From: Caballeronia sordidicola
Lineage (GTDB): Bacteria; Pseudomonadota; Gammaproteobacteria; Burkholderiales; Burkholderiaceae
Length of the DNA stretch: 64,000 nt
Direction of reading: 5' to 3'
NCBI RefSeq assembly: GCF_000729995.1
Contig: NZ_JNFG01000009.1
Coordinates: 186,001-250,000 of the forward strand
Of this stretch, positions 18,533-27,941 are shown piece by piece (positions within the stretch are counted from its first letter, which is position 1; every line of letters begins with the position of its first letter). The notes beneath the pieces were generated by a model. That model had not been told where the DNA came from. It did not search any database and was given only the letters and a program-made list of their open reading frames with translations. The translations under genes were made by a program, and so were the position numbers.

Positions 18533-18544
18533 TTGGAGGTTATC

Positions 18545-18691
18545 TTGCGCTACATCAAACGCAATATCATCCCAAGGAAAGCTGGGGAACCGGCAGGCGT
18601 CGAACATGGTCTACTGCGAATCCATTCGGATTACTTAATCAAGACCGATGACAGCGGCTATGAACCATGTGAATTATCGGGAACCTTCTAG
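18545..18691 (+). CDS. Possible small protein after araC (48 residues, TTG start)
   Basis: A strong GGAGG (18535-18539) lies five bases before a TTG codon that opens a 48-codon frame beginning MRYIKRNIIPRKAGEPAGV and ending at TAG (18689-18691). It starts 13 bases after the araC stop codon, so it could be co-transcribed. The peptide is basic at its start and acidic at its end, with one Cys. I do not recognise it. The ribosome site is the main argument; chance remains possible. Confidence 0.33.
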   Translation: MRYIKRNIIPRKAGEPAGVEHGLLRIHSDYLIKTDDSGYEPCELSGTF

Positions 18692-19287
18692 GGAGTTTCC
18701 GAATGCGCTTACTGCACGCACAAGCCGTCCAGGGGAGCTCGCTTGGCGTGGATTCCGTCATTGACTAGACCAGCGCAGGCGAGCCAGCAGTCCACATTTT
18801 CCGAACACCCACAGCGAATCACGGGAATCAGCACACCCCCTGTCGACTAGTCTCATGGGCAAATGCCGATGACGAGGATTTCCGATGCCTACGCACACTA
18901 TGTATGCGATTTTTTCGATTATGCAAGCATAAGCAACACTTCATCCAGTGGACCATAAATACTATCAACGACACACGTTTTCGCTGCTACCGCACGCTGA
19001 AGAATCGCAATCGGACTAACCAACCGAGAGGGTCGTATGGTGGCCACTAAATCCGATGCGTCTAACTACCAAATCGCGCCAGCAGCGCCACGCCACGACT
19101 CCTGTGCAGGAATACCCATAGTGGATTCAAATGTCCGTTTCGCACATTCTCAAGCTTTTAGAACAACCTAGACTTAATGGGCGACTCAAACGTTCTTTTT
19201 GATTCTCCGGTAGCGAATAGTTGCCGGCGCAAAGGGAAGCAATGTCGTTAATTTGCAAACCCAAAATTTCAGATATGGAGTATGTTC
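18692..19287. other. Leader region of the PhyH gene
   Basis: Nearly 600 bases without a supported gene. Directly after the small frame a second tiny frame (ATG at 18703, 21 codons, with GGGAG upstream) is visible but too short to judge. The region should hold the promoter for the dioxygenase at 19288; no TAGGTCA site is present. Confidence 0.4.
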
Positions 19288-20172
19288 ATGCCGTCTGCTA
19301 TCACCGTCACAAGCCTCCAGCACGTTCTCGCAGGTACGCCCGCGGATGAAGTGTCTAAAATCATCCAAGCCGACGGCGGCGTGATTGTCGAAGGTCTGTT
19401 CGCCAAACAGGTAGACCGCTTTAACGCCGAGATGGACCCCATCGTGAATGAGTGGGCTGAGGGAGTCAAAGGCAACGAGTGGATGATGGAGTTTGCCGGG
19501 TATAAGACAAAGCGAGTGACCCAACTCATCGCGCGGAGCAAGGTGTTCCGCGAAGAAATGATCGACAACCCGACCATGCTGTCTTACATCGATACCATGA
19601 TGCTGCAAACATCCGATTCCTACTGGATGAATGCTGCACAGGTCATTCAGTTGCAACCCGGGGAGAAAACTCAAATGTTGCATCGCGACTTGGAGAACTA
19701 CCCGGTCTTCCGCGGATATGGCCCCCAAGCTCCAGAAGTTATGTGCAATTGCCTCGTTGCTTTGTCAGACTACACCGAAGAAATGGGAGCGACTCGCGTC
19801 ATCCCGGGGAGCCACCTGTGGGATAACTTCGAAGACCGAGGTGACCAGGCCCAGACCATTTCAGCCGTCATGGAAAAAGGAGACGCGTTGGTATACTCCG
19901 GCAAGCTCCTCCACGGCGCAGGCGAAAATCGAAGCAATCGTGCGCGTCGCGCGCTCGCACTCGCGTTTTGTCCCGGCTGGCTTGTTCCCGAAGAAGCTTA
20001 TCCGTTCGTCATTCCCATGGAAATCGCTCGTACTCTCAGCCCAAAGGCCCAACAACTTACCGGTTTCAGGTCCTTTCACAACGGCAAGCTTGGGGGCGGC
20101 AGCCTTTGGCAGGTTGACTACCTCGAGCTCGCTGATTTCCTCGGCTTTAATCAAGGAAAAGTGGCTTTGTAA
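19288..20172 (+). CDS. Phytanoyl-CoA dioxygenase (PhyH)-family Fe(II)/2-oxoglutarate oxygenase
   Basis: A 294-residue double-stranded beta-helix oxygenase expected to hydroxylate, desaturate or otherwise oxidise a small molecule with 2-oxoglutarate and O2. The Fe ligands are His132 and Asp134 (HRDLENY) and His209 (LLHGAG), with a 2-oxoglutarate-binding Arg near 220. Two ATG codons are possible; the second, at 19288, has GGAG seven bases upstream, while for the first (19282) the same GGAG is only one base away, so I use 19288. It is downstream of the first AraC gene. A paralogue with the same motif set is at 33109-33996. Its substrate is unknown; in an amine pathway, hydroxylation of a ring or side chain is plausible. 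Confidence 0.85.
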   Translation: MPSAITVTSLQHVLAGTPADEVSKIIQADGGVIVEGLFAKQVDRFNAEMDPIVNEWAEGVKGNEWMMEFAGYKTKRVTQLIARSKVFREEMIDNPTMLSYIDTMMLQTSDSYWMNAAQVIQLQPGEKTQMLHRDLENYPVFRGYGPQAPEVMCNCLVALSDYTEEMGATRVIPGSHLWDNFEDRGDQAQTISAVMEKGDALVYSGKLLHGAGENRSNRARRALALAFCPGWLVPEEAYPFVIPMEIARTLSPKAQQLTGFRSFHNGKLGGGSLWQVDYLELADFLGFNQGKVAL

Positions 20173-20527
20173 CCGGAACCAGCATGAAGGCCAGAAGTTC
20201 CCGAGTCGCGTTAGAAGTCGCTTCGTTTCGCAAAATGCGCCCACAGGGAACTTCACCGTAACTTGGTTAACCTCCGCACATCCGCACGACATCAACCAGC
20301 GCATGGAGCCGAGCGAGACTCGCATGCGTAACTTCCTCGCCCTCAGCACGACTACTTTGAGTATGGTCCAACGGACAACCCCTCTTGGTGCAGCTCATTC
20401 GCCATGGCAGGCTGAAGTTGAGGGGTAATCGTATGGAAGAGAAATGCGTTGACGCATAGTCGGCGTGTGGGCCTATTGACTTAGGAGCCAAGAGTTAGCC
20501 ATGCCATCACGTTGTTAGACTGGGCTC
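20173..20527. other. Gap between convergent PhyH and YCF48 genes
   Basis: The convergent gap contains no supported gene; frames here are short continuations or shadows. The terminator of the opposing YCF48 operon follows at 20528. No clear terminator for the plus-strand dioxygenase is seen. Confidence 0.4.
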
Positions 20528-20556
20528 AAAAACGGGCGGCTAAGCTAGCACCGCCC
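20528..20556 (-). terminator. Rho-independent terminator of the envelope operon
   Basis: On the minus strand GGGCGG and CCGCCC pair across an 11-base loop and are followed by GTTTTTG. The hairpin lies 16 bases past the YCF48 stop codon. Confidence 0.7.
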
Positions 20557-20571
20557 TGCGCCAGAAATGAA

Positions 20572-21597
20572 CTATTCCTTCACGGGCCCGCTATCCGAAA
20601 ACAAGACCAGCTTCCCGTCATGAGTCTCCGTAACCGCAGTAAGTGGCATACGGTCGGAGCGTTGAACGCCGACGAACGTCTTGCCGTCATCTTTGCTCAG
20701 CAGAGAAACACCGTCAAGCGCTACGCCAACGACCGCTCCATTCGATTGCTGGACGAGGTCGGTAACCGAACTATGCAGATTTGACGAGACGTTGCTCCAC
20801 GTCGCTCCCTCGTCCGCGCTTCGGTAAATCGAGCCACGAAGACCACCGACCAGAACGGTTCCATCCTTCAAGGCCACACCGCTCCAAAAGCTTCCGGCAT
20901 ATCCAGTGTTGACATAGGTCCACGATTTTCCCGCATCCGAGGACTTCAGCACGATTCCCCGCTCCGCACTGATAAACAGGTCCCCTTTCTCGTCAGCGAA
21001 TATGCTGTTGAGATTGATATCCGCTTTCTTGCTTCCTGGCGGCGGTGGCAAAGTTACAACGTCCCAAGTGGCTCCGCCATTGGTTGTGTGAAGCATCAAC
21101 GACCACAACCCGACGGCCCATCCTTCCTGCACACTCTTAAAATAGACCGAGAACAACGGCCGGTCATTTGCAAGGTCGACGCGCTGGACCTTCCATGTCT
21201 CACCGCCGTCATCGGTTCGTAGAATGGCGCCCCACTGGCCGACAGCCCAACCTCGCTTCTCGTCGGTAAAATGCACGGCCGTCAACATCGACCCGATTGG
21301 CACCGATTCCGCTTGACGAAAATGCGCACCATCGTCGTCGGACAAAAGTACAGCACCATGGTCACCAACGCTCACGATGCGCTTTCCGGCCTTAGCCACC
21401 CCAAGTACTGCGGTACTCAATGCGCTTGCCGTGCGCTCCGCCGGGTGTACGACTAGTTGGGGCTTGTCGTTGGGCAGGTCAGCAGCCGTCGCATAGCCTT
21501 GAATAGCAAGGAAGCAGGCCAAGGCGATAACCGTCTTACCCCCTGCAAGCCTCGACACCGAAGGGAAATCACCAAATTTTGGAAGTAGACACCACAT
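20572..21597 (-). CDS. YCF48-like beta-propeller protein, exported
   Basis: A 341-residue protein with an N-terminal signal peptide (hydrophobic run KTVIALACFLAIQGYATA, about residues 21-38) followed by repeated BNR/YCF48 units such as GWAVGQWGAILRTDDGGETW and GWAVGLWSLMLHTTNGGATW. The same family of photosystem-assembly-like propellers is regularly found beside MMPL transporters and DUF1302/DUF1329 proteins in hydrophobic-compound degradation clusters, where its role is unproven. It starts 10 bases after the MMPL gene ends and has GGCGG before the ATG. It is likely periplasmic and may help the transporter. Confidence 0.85.
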   Translation of the reverse strand: MWCLLPKFGDFPSVSRLAGGKTVIALACFLAIQGYATAADLPNDKPQLVVHPAERTASALSTAVLGVAKAGKRIVSVGDHGAVLLSDDDGAHFRQAESVPIGSMLTAVHFTDEKRGWAVGQWGAILRTDDGGETWKVQRVDLANDRPLFSVYFKSVQEGWAVGLWSLMLHTTNGGATWDVVTLPPPPGSKKADINLNSIFADEKGDLFISAERGIVLKSSDAGKSWTYVNTGYAGSFWSGVALKDGTVLVGGLRGSIYRSADEGATWSNVSSNLHSSVTDLVQQSNGAVVGVALDGVSLLSKDDGKTFVGVQRSDRMPLTAVTETHDGKLVLFSDSGPVKE

Positions 21598-21607
21598 TTT
21601 TACCGCC

Positions 21608-23968
21608 TTAATGACTGAGAACGCCAGGCGCCCGAACCGGCCTGCGGCGCGGGAAGAGCTTTTCCAGCACCACCGCCAAAGCCGGCAAAGCGGTCATTGC
21701 CATCACCAGGTTGACGATAAACATGAACGCTAGCAGCTTGCCCATGTCGGCCTGGAACTTCAACGCCGAAAATGACCATGTCGCCACCCCGATCGCAAGC
21801 GTAATTGCGGTGAAGATGGTTGCCATCCCGACCTCGAGAATCGAGTGCTCCAATGCCTTAACAATTTGCTCTCCCGCTGCTAGATGGGCCTGCAGGCGGT
21901 TGTATATGTAAAACGCGTAGTCAACGCCGATTCCGACCGCTAGCACCATTACCGGGAGGGTTGCGACAGTAAGCCCAATTTCGAACTCTTTCATAAACCA
22001 GTAGCCGATGAACGTCCCCACGGTCAGCGGCAAACAGCAAGCCACGACGGCACGGAGGTCACGGTAGACGACGAACACGAGGACGACGATAGCGAGGTAG
22101 ACATACAGCATCATCGGCAGTTCGCTTTTCTCAACCTCGTCATTGGTGGCAGCCAGCACACCAGCGTTCCCAGCTGCGAGCCGCATATGGACACCGTTGA
22201 CCTGATGCGTCGCCGCGAACGTCTTCGCAGCGGCTATGACGCGATTGATTGTCGTAGCCTTGTGATCCGCGAGGTATAGATGAACTGCTGTCATGCTGCA
22301 GTCAGCCAGCATGTATCCCCGGACCCGTGCAATTTCCGCGCTTAGCGACGAATAGTTGCCGGGGTCGATAGGGACAATGCCCATCTTGGGGTTACCTTCG
22401 TTGTAGCCCTGATTGTAGTTACGCAGCATTGTCGCGTATGAATTAACCGATACGACTCCTGGAACAGTCTGAAGGTCATACGCAAGCGCATCATCGTAAT
22501 GCCCGACGGCCGGCGACTCGCAAGAATTAGGCGGAGCCTCGACGACGACCGTCAACCAATCCAGGCCCACGTCGAAACTGCTGGCGATGGACACCGCATC
22601 TCGGTTGAACCGCGCTTCAGGCCGAAGTTCCGGAGCACCCGGTTGCAGTGTGCCAACCACGCGGTCCCGGCTTTCCCAAACCGCGGTCGCGAAAACGCCG
22701 GCTACTATCACCAACGTAATCACGGCATTGCGCGGCTCAGCAATCCGCGCAAGCACACGTAACCAACGAGCGCGACTCTCCCGCTTCCTCATGGCCTTCT
22801 GCGCATACTCACGCGTGAAGTTAAAGCACGAGGCTGCGACTGGAAGCATAACGAGGTTGGTCAGAATCTTGTAGCCGACGCCCAACGATGCGGTGATAGC
22901 AAGCTCCCGAATCATCGGGATAGGAATCAGGAGCAGTGTGACAAAGGAAACCAAGGCCGTTACCAGCGCGAGCGTTCCTGGAATCAGAAGGCCGGTAAAA
23001 CTCAGACGCGACGCTTCCTCCGTCGTCTTGCCGTGCGCGAGTTCGCGAACGATGAAGTTAATCTGCTGCACGCCATGTGATACGCCGATTGCAAAGACGA
23101 GAAACGGGACAAGAACTGCAAGCGGGTCGAGTCCAAATCCGAGCAGTCGAAGGGTTCCGAATTGCCAGACCAGCGAAGTCAACGAGCACACAATCGGAAG
23201 GACTGTGAAGCGTATCGAGTGACAGTACCAGTAGACAGCGATAGCGGTCAAAACCAATGCGATGCCACAGAACAAAAGAACGCCTTGCGCACCGTCTGCA
23301 ATATCTCCAATCTGCTTGGCGAAGCCGATAATCTGGACCTCGTAGTTTGCATCCTCAAACGGCTTACGAATTTTCTCTTCGATGAGCTTGTTGTAAGCAA
23401 CATAGTCAAGGACCTTGCCGTCCGCACCTACCTCGTTGATTGATGCCGTAATCATGGCGCCGCTTTGGTCGCGCGATACCAGCGAGCCCATGAACCCACC
23501 CTGGTCAGTGGCTTTTCGTGCCGCCTCAATTGTGGCGATATCGAGGCTTCCCGGGGTGACGGTCCCCGGAATGATCGGCTCGGCTCGAAACCCTTCTTCG
23601 GTGATTTCGTTCACGAAACTATTTGGTGTCCATAACGACTGAACGCCAAGTCGATCCACATTGGGTAGGTACGTTACGGCTTGGGTGACCTGGAAAAGTC
23701 GTGTAAGGCCCTCCTTGTTCCAGATGCTCCCATGCCTCGCCCTTACGACAACGGTTAGCCGGTTCGCTCCGAGCAGGTCATTCCGATACTTCTGGAAGGT
23801 CTTTATGTACTCGTGACCGATTGGGATTTGCTTTTCAAACCCCGCCTGCATGCGCAATTGAACAGCGAACGCAGCCATTACGAGCGTAAAGACCGAGAAC
23901 GTAATGAGTGTTATCGCTCGATGGGAGAACAACCACCCCTCAAGCTTTTGAATGACACGTATTAGCAC
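21608..23968 (-). CDS. RND-superfamily MMPL-type transporter
   Basis: About 786 residues with two repeated transporter halves: one transmembrane helix (LITFSVFTLVMAAFAVQL), a large periplasmic loop, a cluster of helices from about 230 to 400, then a second loop and helix cluster from about 620 to 780. It probably moves a hydrophobic substrate across the inner membrane or between membranes. A frame from GTG 23995 is open, but GTG at 23968 has AAGGA seven bases upstream and I prefer it. It lies between DUF1302 and YCF48 genes, the usual partnership. No DxxD-type proton relay was assigned with confidence. Confidence 0.85.
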   Translation of the reverse strand: MLIRVIQKLEGWLFSHRAITLITFSVFTLVMAAFAVQLRMQAGFEKQIPIGHEYIKTFQKYRNDLLGANRLTVVVRARHGSIWNKEGLTRLFQVTQAVTYLPNVDRLGVQSLWTPNSFVNEITEEGFRAEPIIPGTVTPGSLDIATIEAARKATDQGGFMGSLVSRDQSGAMITASINEVGADGKVLDYVAYNKLIEEKIRKPFEDANYEVQIIGFAKQIGDIADGAQGVLLFCGIALVLTAIAVYWYCHSIRFTVLPIVCSLTSLVWQFGTLRLLGFGLDPLAVLVPFLVFAIGVSHGVQQINFIVRELAHGKTTEEASRLSFTGLLIPGTLALVTALVSFVTLLLIPIPMIRELAITASLGVGYKILTNLVMLPVAASCFNFTREYAQKAMRKRESRARWLRVLARIAEPRNAVITLVIVAGVFATAVWESRDRVVGTLQPGAPELRPEARFNRDAVSIASSFDVGLDWLTVVVEAPPNSCESPAVGHYDDALAYDLQTVPGVVSVNSYATMLRNYNQGYNEGNPKMGIVPIDPGNYSSLSAEIARVRGYMLADCSMTAVHLYLADHKATTINRVIAAAKTFAATHQVNGVHMRLAAGNAGVLAATNDEVEKSELPMMLYVYLAIVVLVFVVYRDLRAVVACCLPLTVGTFIGYWFMKEFEIGLTVATLPVMVLAVGIGVDYAFYIYNRLQAHLAAGEQIVKALEHSILEVGMATIFTAITLAIGVATWSFSALKFQADMGKLLAFMFIVNLVMAMTALPALAVVLEKLFPRRRPVRAPGVLSH

Positions 23969-24015
23969 GTTCAAATCCTTAAAAATTTCCGCCACCGCCC
24001 TGGACGGACGTTATG

Positions 24016-25818
24016 CTAAAAATTGCGAGTTACGAATGCACCGACGAAATCCCGGTCCGCATAGTATTGGTAGGGCTTCGGACCCATGTAAACCGTTACG
24101 TTGATGCCTGCCTGCCAGACGGTCGGATTCTGATTGAATAAAATATAGAAATTGGCCGAACTTGCGTCTTGCAGATAGTTCGCGCTGAATGTCGGCGTAT
24201 TGCCAGCCAACGTGCGGGAATACGTCACGCCGGGCGTCACCTGCCATCCGCGGATGAGCGTCCCGTCGTATGTCCAGTTGAAGTCCGCTACCATGCCGGC
24301 CGACGTGGAGGTCCCAACCCCGACGGGCGTGGCGTTTGGACTGGATGGGTCGTTGAGCCAGGTCACGTAACCCGCCGCCGGAATTTGCTGCACTGTTTGG
24401 CCGTTGATTGTGCGCGTGATGACGCTATTGGAGCTGATGCCCGGGAACTTCGTGACCCCGACTTCCAGTGACACGTTCGCTGTGTCCGCGCCGCCCAACG
24501 CCTTAAGAATAACTGGATAGTTTGCCGGCGTGATACTCAGTAGTGCATTCACGTCCAGGTTGATATTCTTCTTATCCTCCCACAACGGGCAATACCCGCT
24601 GGCAGCGTTTGTGTTCGCGTTAATAGGCCCATTTGCGCCGTAGCAACCTGACAGGGAGACAGCATCATGGGGGCGATACGCGAGTTCACTGCCGATAGCC
24701 CAATCGCCAAGTTGGAAGTTCGAGCTCAAGCCGATAAGTTGTCGGTCGTTCAAGTACTGATACTGATATGCCCCAGCCGACGTAACATTCAGGACAGGGC
24801 TTTTATCGTTGTATTTCATGTAGTACAACCCAAAGTCTGCTTGAATTGACTTGGGTTTATAGTGAAATGAAATGCCGTACTGGTTGCTATTTTGACCATT
24901 CACACTTCCCGCGATTGGGACGCCTGCTGCGTAATAAGGCGCTCCGGCATAGGCCCCTGACAAGAGATTCGAATATGCACTTCCCGTCGCAGCTCGGGTG
25001 CCGCTGCCGGCAATGGTTGCACCGTCCAACCCAGCAACATTTCCATTCTGTGTACTAATGCTGGCCGGTACTCCGCCGTTTCCTAGAGTATCGTTCGTAC
25101 TGAAGTACGAGCCCACCGCCGGATAGATGTTTTGATTCCAACCGACTTGATAGTACGCCGCCACGCTTAGACCATGCCCTAACGCCGCCTCAAACTCGGC
25201 CATTGGCGCCGGAAGAACAGCTTCCTTAAGCTGCGTGCCAGGAATCAAAAGCTTCTGGTAGTCGTAAGCGTTGGTGGCATTGATACCCCCCGCAAGGAAC
25301 AGGCTTTCACCCCAATTGAGGACCTGGTTACCGACACGGACGTGCGCTGATTCATCATTCAACGTGAAGTCTTTTTCGGCCCAAAGGTCAAGCAGTCGGA
25401 TATTACGGACCATCTGCGCATACGCCGCAGAGCTAAGCTCTGTTCTATCAGTCTCGGCTGCGGCGAAGTCATAGAAATACGTTGCCCGAGCGAGGAATTT
25501 AACTCCAAGAGTCGGGTCGCTAAGGTAAAGCTCATTTGTACCTTTAAGGTACGCTGTATAAAGACTATTTTTTTTGTAATTCAGGTCGCCGTCGTCGCCA
25601 TTCGCCCACTGCGCAGTATTGGCCGAGCCGCCGCAATAGCCCGGGTCTCCTGTCAACTGGCAGCTGGGGCTTTGAAGGCGGTAGCCCAGACCGGCCGTGT
25701 AAGCCGAATCGAAATTTCCATCGATAGTTCCGACGCTAAATGTAAACGCATGTGCCATTGACGCTGACATGGCAGTCATGGCACCGACGGACAACGCTTT
25801 GGTAATTCGACGCTTCAT
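24016..25818 (-). CDS. DUF1302 outer-membrane protein
   Basis: A 600-residue exported protein with a signal peptide cut after about residue 24 (ends SASMAHA) and a body rich in alternating aromatic strands, ending in an aromatic-terminated strand (AFVTRNF), as outer-membrane barrels do. Opening motifs GTIDGNFDSAYTAGLGYR and VRVGNQVLNWGES are characteristic of DUF1302. The family accompanies DUF1329 in clusters for steroids and other hydrophobic substrates and is thought to help uptake. AGGGGAGAGG precedes the ATG. It is separated from DUF1329 by a terminator and about 590 bases, so it may begin its own transcript. Confidence 0.87.
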   Translation of the reverse strand: MKRRITKALSVGAMTAMSASMAHAFTFSVGTIDGNFDSAYTAGLGYRLQSPSCQLTGDPGYCGGSANTAQWANGDDGDLNYKKNSLYTAYLKGTNELYLSDPTLGVKFLARATYFYDFAAAETDRTELSSAAYAQMVRNIRLLDLWAEKDFTLNDESAHVRVGNQVLNWGESLFLAGGINATNAYDYQKLLIPGTQLKEAVLPAPMAEFEAALGHGLSVAAYYQVGWNQNIYPAVGSYFSTNDTLGNGGVPASISTQNGNVAGLDGATIAGSGTRAATGSAYSNLLSGAYAGAPYYAAGVPIAGSVNGQNSNQYGISFHYKPKSIQADFGLYYMKYNDKSPVLNVTSAGAYQYQYLNDRQLIGLSSNFQLGDWAIGSELAYRPHDAVSLSGCYGANGPINANTNAASGYCPLWEDKKNINLDVNALLSITPANYPVILKALGGADTANVSLEVGVTKFPGISSNSVITRTINGQTVQQIPAAGYVTWLNDPSSPNATPVGVGTSTSAGMVADFNWTYDGTLIRGWQVTPGVTYSRTLAGNTPTFSANYLQDASSANFYILFNQNPTVWQAGINVTVYMGPKPYQYYADRDFVGAFVTRNF

Positions 25819-26298
25819 ACCTCTCCCCTTTTCCCTGGATTTTCCTGTGCCGTTCGCTTAAAAATAAAATCCGCCCAAACCCCACCGCAAAGACGTGCGC
25901 CAGCAACCATAAAGTTGTACTTAAGAGCTCTTATTGATTAGTTCTAAGTAAGGTACTCACCGTTTCGCATCACACGTCCGATATACGCACAGTAATAAGC
26001 GAAAATTTCAGCAACCATGTTGCGGTCGGCCAACCAAGCAGTCCTGAAGGGCCAAATTTTCCGCCTCCATTGCGACCTTCCGGGCCATCCAAATCAGCCT
26101 TTTAAGTCCGCTTGGCTCGACCGTAGCTGTTCAGCCGCTTTTCAGTCAACGCGTCATCTTCGAGAATCCGCCTGGCGCGCGGAAAGGAAATTTCGGTCAG
26201 GTGCGGCGCGGTGAACTAGCAGACAGGCCACGCGCCAGCAGGACGCGACCCGACAGCCCGAAAATTTCCGCCACTATGGTAGTTCACCAACAGTTGAG
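25819..26298. other. Promoter region of the DUF1302 operon
   Basis: No supported gene. The stretch contains several AAATTT-centred repeats: CGAAAATTTCAGC (near 25998), GGCCAAATTTTCCGCC (near 26050), GGAAATTTCGG (near 26190) and CCGAAAATTTCCGCC (near 26258). They may be the remains of a mobile-element end or binding sites. A 65-codon plus-strand frame at 26017 spans them and has no other support. Confidence 0.35.
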
Positions 26299-26339
26299 AA
26301 AAAAAAACGCTGCGCATCCCTGGTGGAAGTCACGCAGCG
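26299..26339 (-). terminator. Rho-independent terminator of the DUF1329 gene
   Basis: On the minus strand CGCTGCG and CGCAGCG (26333-26339 and 26308-26314) pair around an 18-base loop and run into nine T residues (26299-26307). It is 70 bases past the stop codon of the DUF1329 gene. Confidence 0.78.
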
Positions 26340-26408
26340 CCAACAATGGGCCGACAACTATTTAAAACGCTTAAGCCTCAGGCTCTCGGAATCGGAATCG
26401 CTTTGCGT

Positions 26409-27779
26409 CTACCGCGAGCTCTGTTGTTGCAAGCTCTCCATGGTGTAATAATCGTCCTTGAAGGCAACGTTCCCGTCATTTTTTTCATAGTATTTCGGGT
26501 CCTTGGACGCGCCGAACACCAAGCCATCTCCGACATAACGACCATCATTCAAGTCATACATAACGAACTGGTCTGCCGAGCAGGCGCCATGAAGTTCGGA
26601 GATTGGGATAACCGGAGACTCTTTGACCTTCCATACTTTTCCTTGGGTGTCGTAGTCATCGCCAACGACAGCGTTCCATGTATCTTCGTCGAGATACAGA
26701 AGCTTCTTTGGCATTGTATGGCGCATTCCAGATTTGACTGTCCCTTCGACCACCCAGACGCGGTGCAACTCGTAGCGGCGGTTATTCGGGTTGATAAAGT
26801 TCTCTTGAGCACCCTCGGCAATTGGCGTTTTTGTATCAAGCATCCCAAACGAGTTGTATGGAACGTAGATTTCCTTTTTACCCAACAGCTTCCAGTCGAA
26901 GCGGTCCGGTAGACCGAAGAAGTTAAGACTTTGGTCGACGGTGTATTGATTTTCGAAGCCAATCAGTGGGGCGTCGTAAGCATAGCTCGGGAGACGACGC
27001 ACGCGGCGTTGTCCCGTGAAGTAATAGTACGACTCAGTATCATCCTTGAAATACACCCGGTTTATAACGGCTTGTCCAGACAGGGCCGCAGGCTGAGAGT
27101 ATCCATACCAAACGCCCATCAGCATACCGTCATCCTTGAGAGGCGTCGGCTGCCCTTCTTTGGCCCAAGGATAATAATAAATCTGCTTCCATCTGACATC
27201 GATGCGGTTGCTCTGACCAGGACTTGCAGACACGATGGTGTAGCCATCCTGCCAATCGATTCCTATGCCGTGGTACCGTGTGAGGAAGTTCCACATTGCT
27301 TCGATTCCCGACTTGGGCTCAGGAAATGGCACGCTCGGCAAAACAGCATTTTTGATTGACCAACCATCGGAACCAATACTCGCCTTCCCAGCCGCGGCCT
27401 TGGTATTGTCCTGTACATATGCAGGCAATTCACAATCGCGATGCGATGGGTAAACAGGCATCGTGTAGCCTTTGTTCACCTTCACCAGTGCGACTTGGCC
27501 CGGGGTTAGCTTATCTGCATATTTATCGACGTTAGATGCGTCTATAACGACGAGCGGTTTCTCTCCTTTGTACTTCCAGAAGTCCACACGGTTTTTCCCC
27601 GATGTCCATCCACTTTCGAGACTGCTTGAGGTGTTGTAAGCAGGGATAGTGCCGTCCTTGTTCCCTGCCGCGTCAGCACCTGCCGCTGTCAGGTCGGCTG
27701 CAAATGCGGGAGTGGCAAAGTCAGAAACGACCGCCGCCAGCGCCATCGCAACAATTAGTTTGGTTCGGGAAATCGCCAT
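26409..27779 (-). CDS. DUF1329 exported protein
   Basis: A 456-residue protein with a signal peptide ending near ATPAFA, followed by the DUF1329 pattern (AGNKDGTIPAY near 38, long beta-rich body with WRYELHRVWVV-like strands: NRRYELHRVWVVEGT). It is a LolB/LppX-like outer-membrane-associated lipocalin-like family seen with DUF1302 and MMPL genes. The first ATG (27782) is only two bases from GAGG, while the second (27779) has five, so I use the second. It probably binds or passes on hydrophobic molecules in the periplasm. It has its own terminator, so it is transcribed apart from DUF1302. Confidence 0.85.
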   Translation of the reverse strand: MAISRTKLIVAMALAAVVSDFATPAFAADLTAAGADAAGNKDGTIPAYNTSSSLESGWTSGKNRVDFWKYKGEKPLVVIDASNVDKYADKLTPGQVALVKVNKGYTMPVYPSHRDCELPAYVQDNTKAAAGKASIGSDGWSIKNAVLPSVPFPEPKSGIEAMWNFLTRYHGIGIDWQDGYTIVSASPGQSNRIDVRWKQIYYYPWAKEGQPTPLKDDGMLMGVWYGYSQPAALSGQAVINRVYFKDDTESYYYFTGQRRVRRLPSYAYDAPLIGFENQYTVDQSLNFFGLPDRFDWKLLGKKEIYVPYNSFGMLDTKTPIAEGAQENFINPNNRRYELHRVWVVEGTVKSGMRHTMPKKLLYLDEDTWNAVVGDDYDTQGKVWKVKESPVIPISELHGACSADQFVMYDLNDGRYVGDGLVFGASKDPKYYEKNDGNVAFKDDYYTMESLQQQSSR

Positions 27780-27941
27780 CATGTCCTCAAATGTTTACGC
27801 CGTCTAAACGGCCGGTCCAATCGCAAGGAGGAGCAAGAAATCTCGTTCCGCTCCGCCTTCGGTGCAGCCAGACACGGGACCTGGCCCACCGCCCTCAAGA
27901 ATCAAAGCTATTAGTTATAAGCGTAGATGACTAGACCGTGG

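Noticed and set aside
19186..19728. 180-codon minus-strand frame over the PhyH gene
   Set aside because: It covers the Fe-binding region of an intact oxygenase on the other strand and has no recognisable features of its own.
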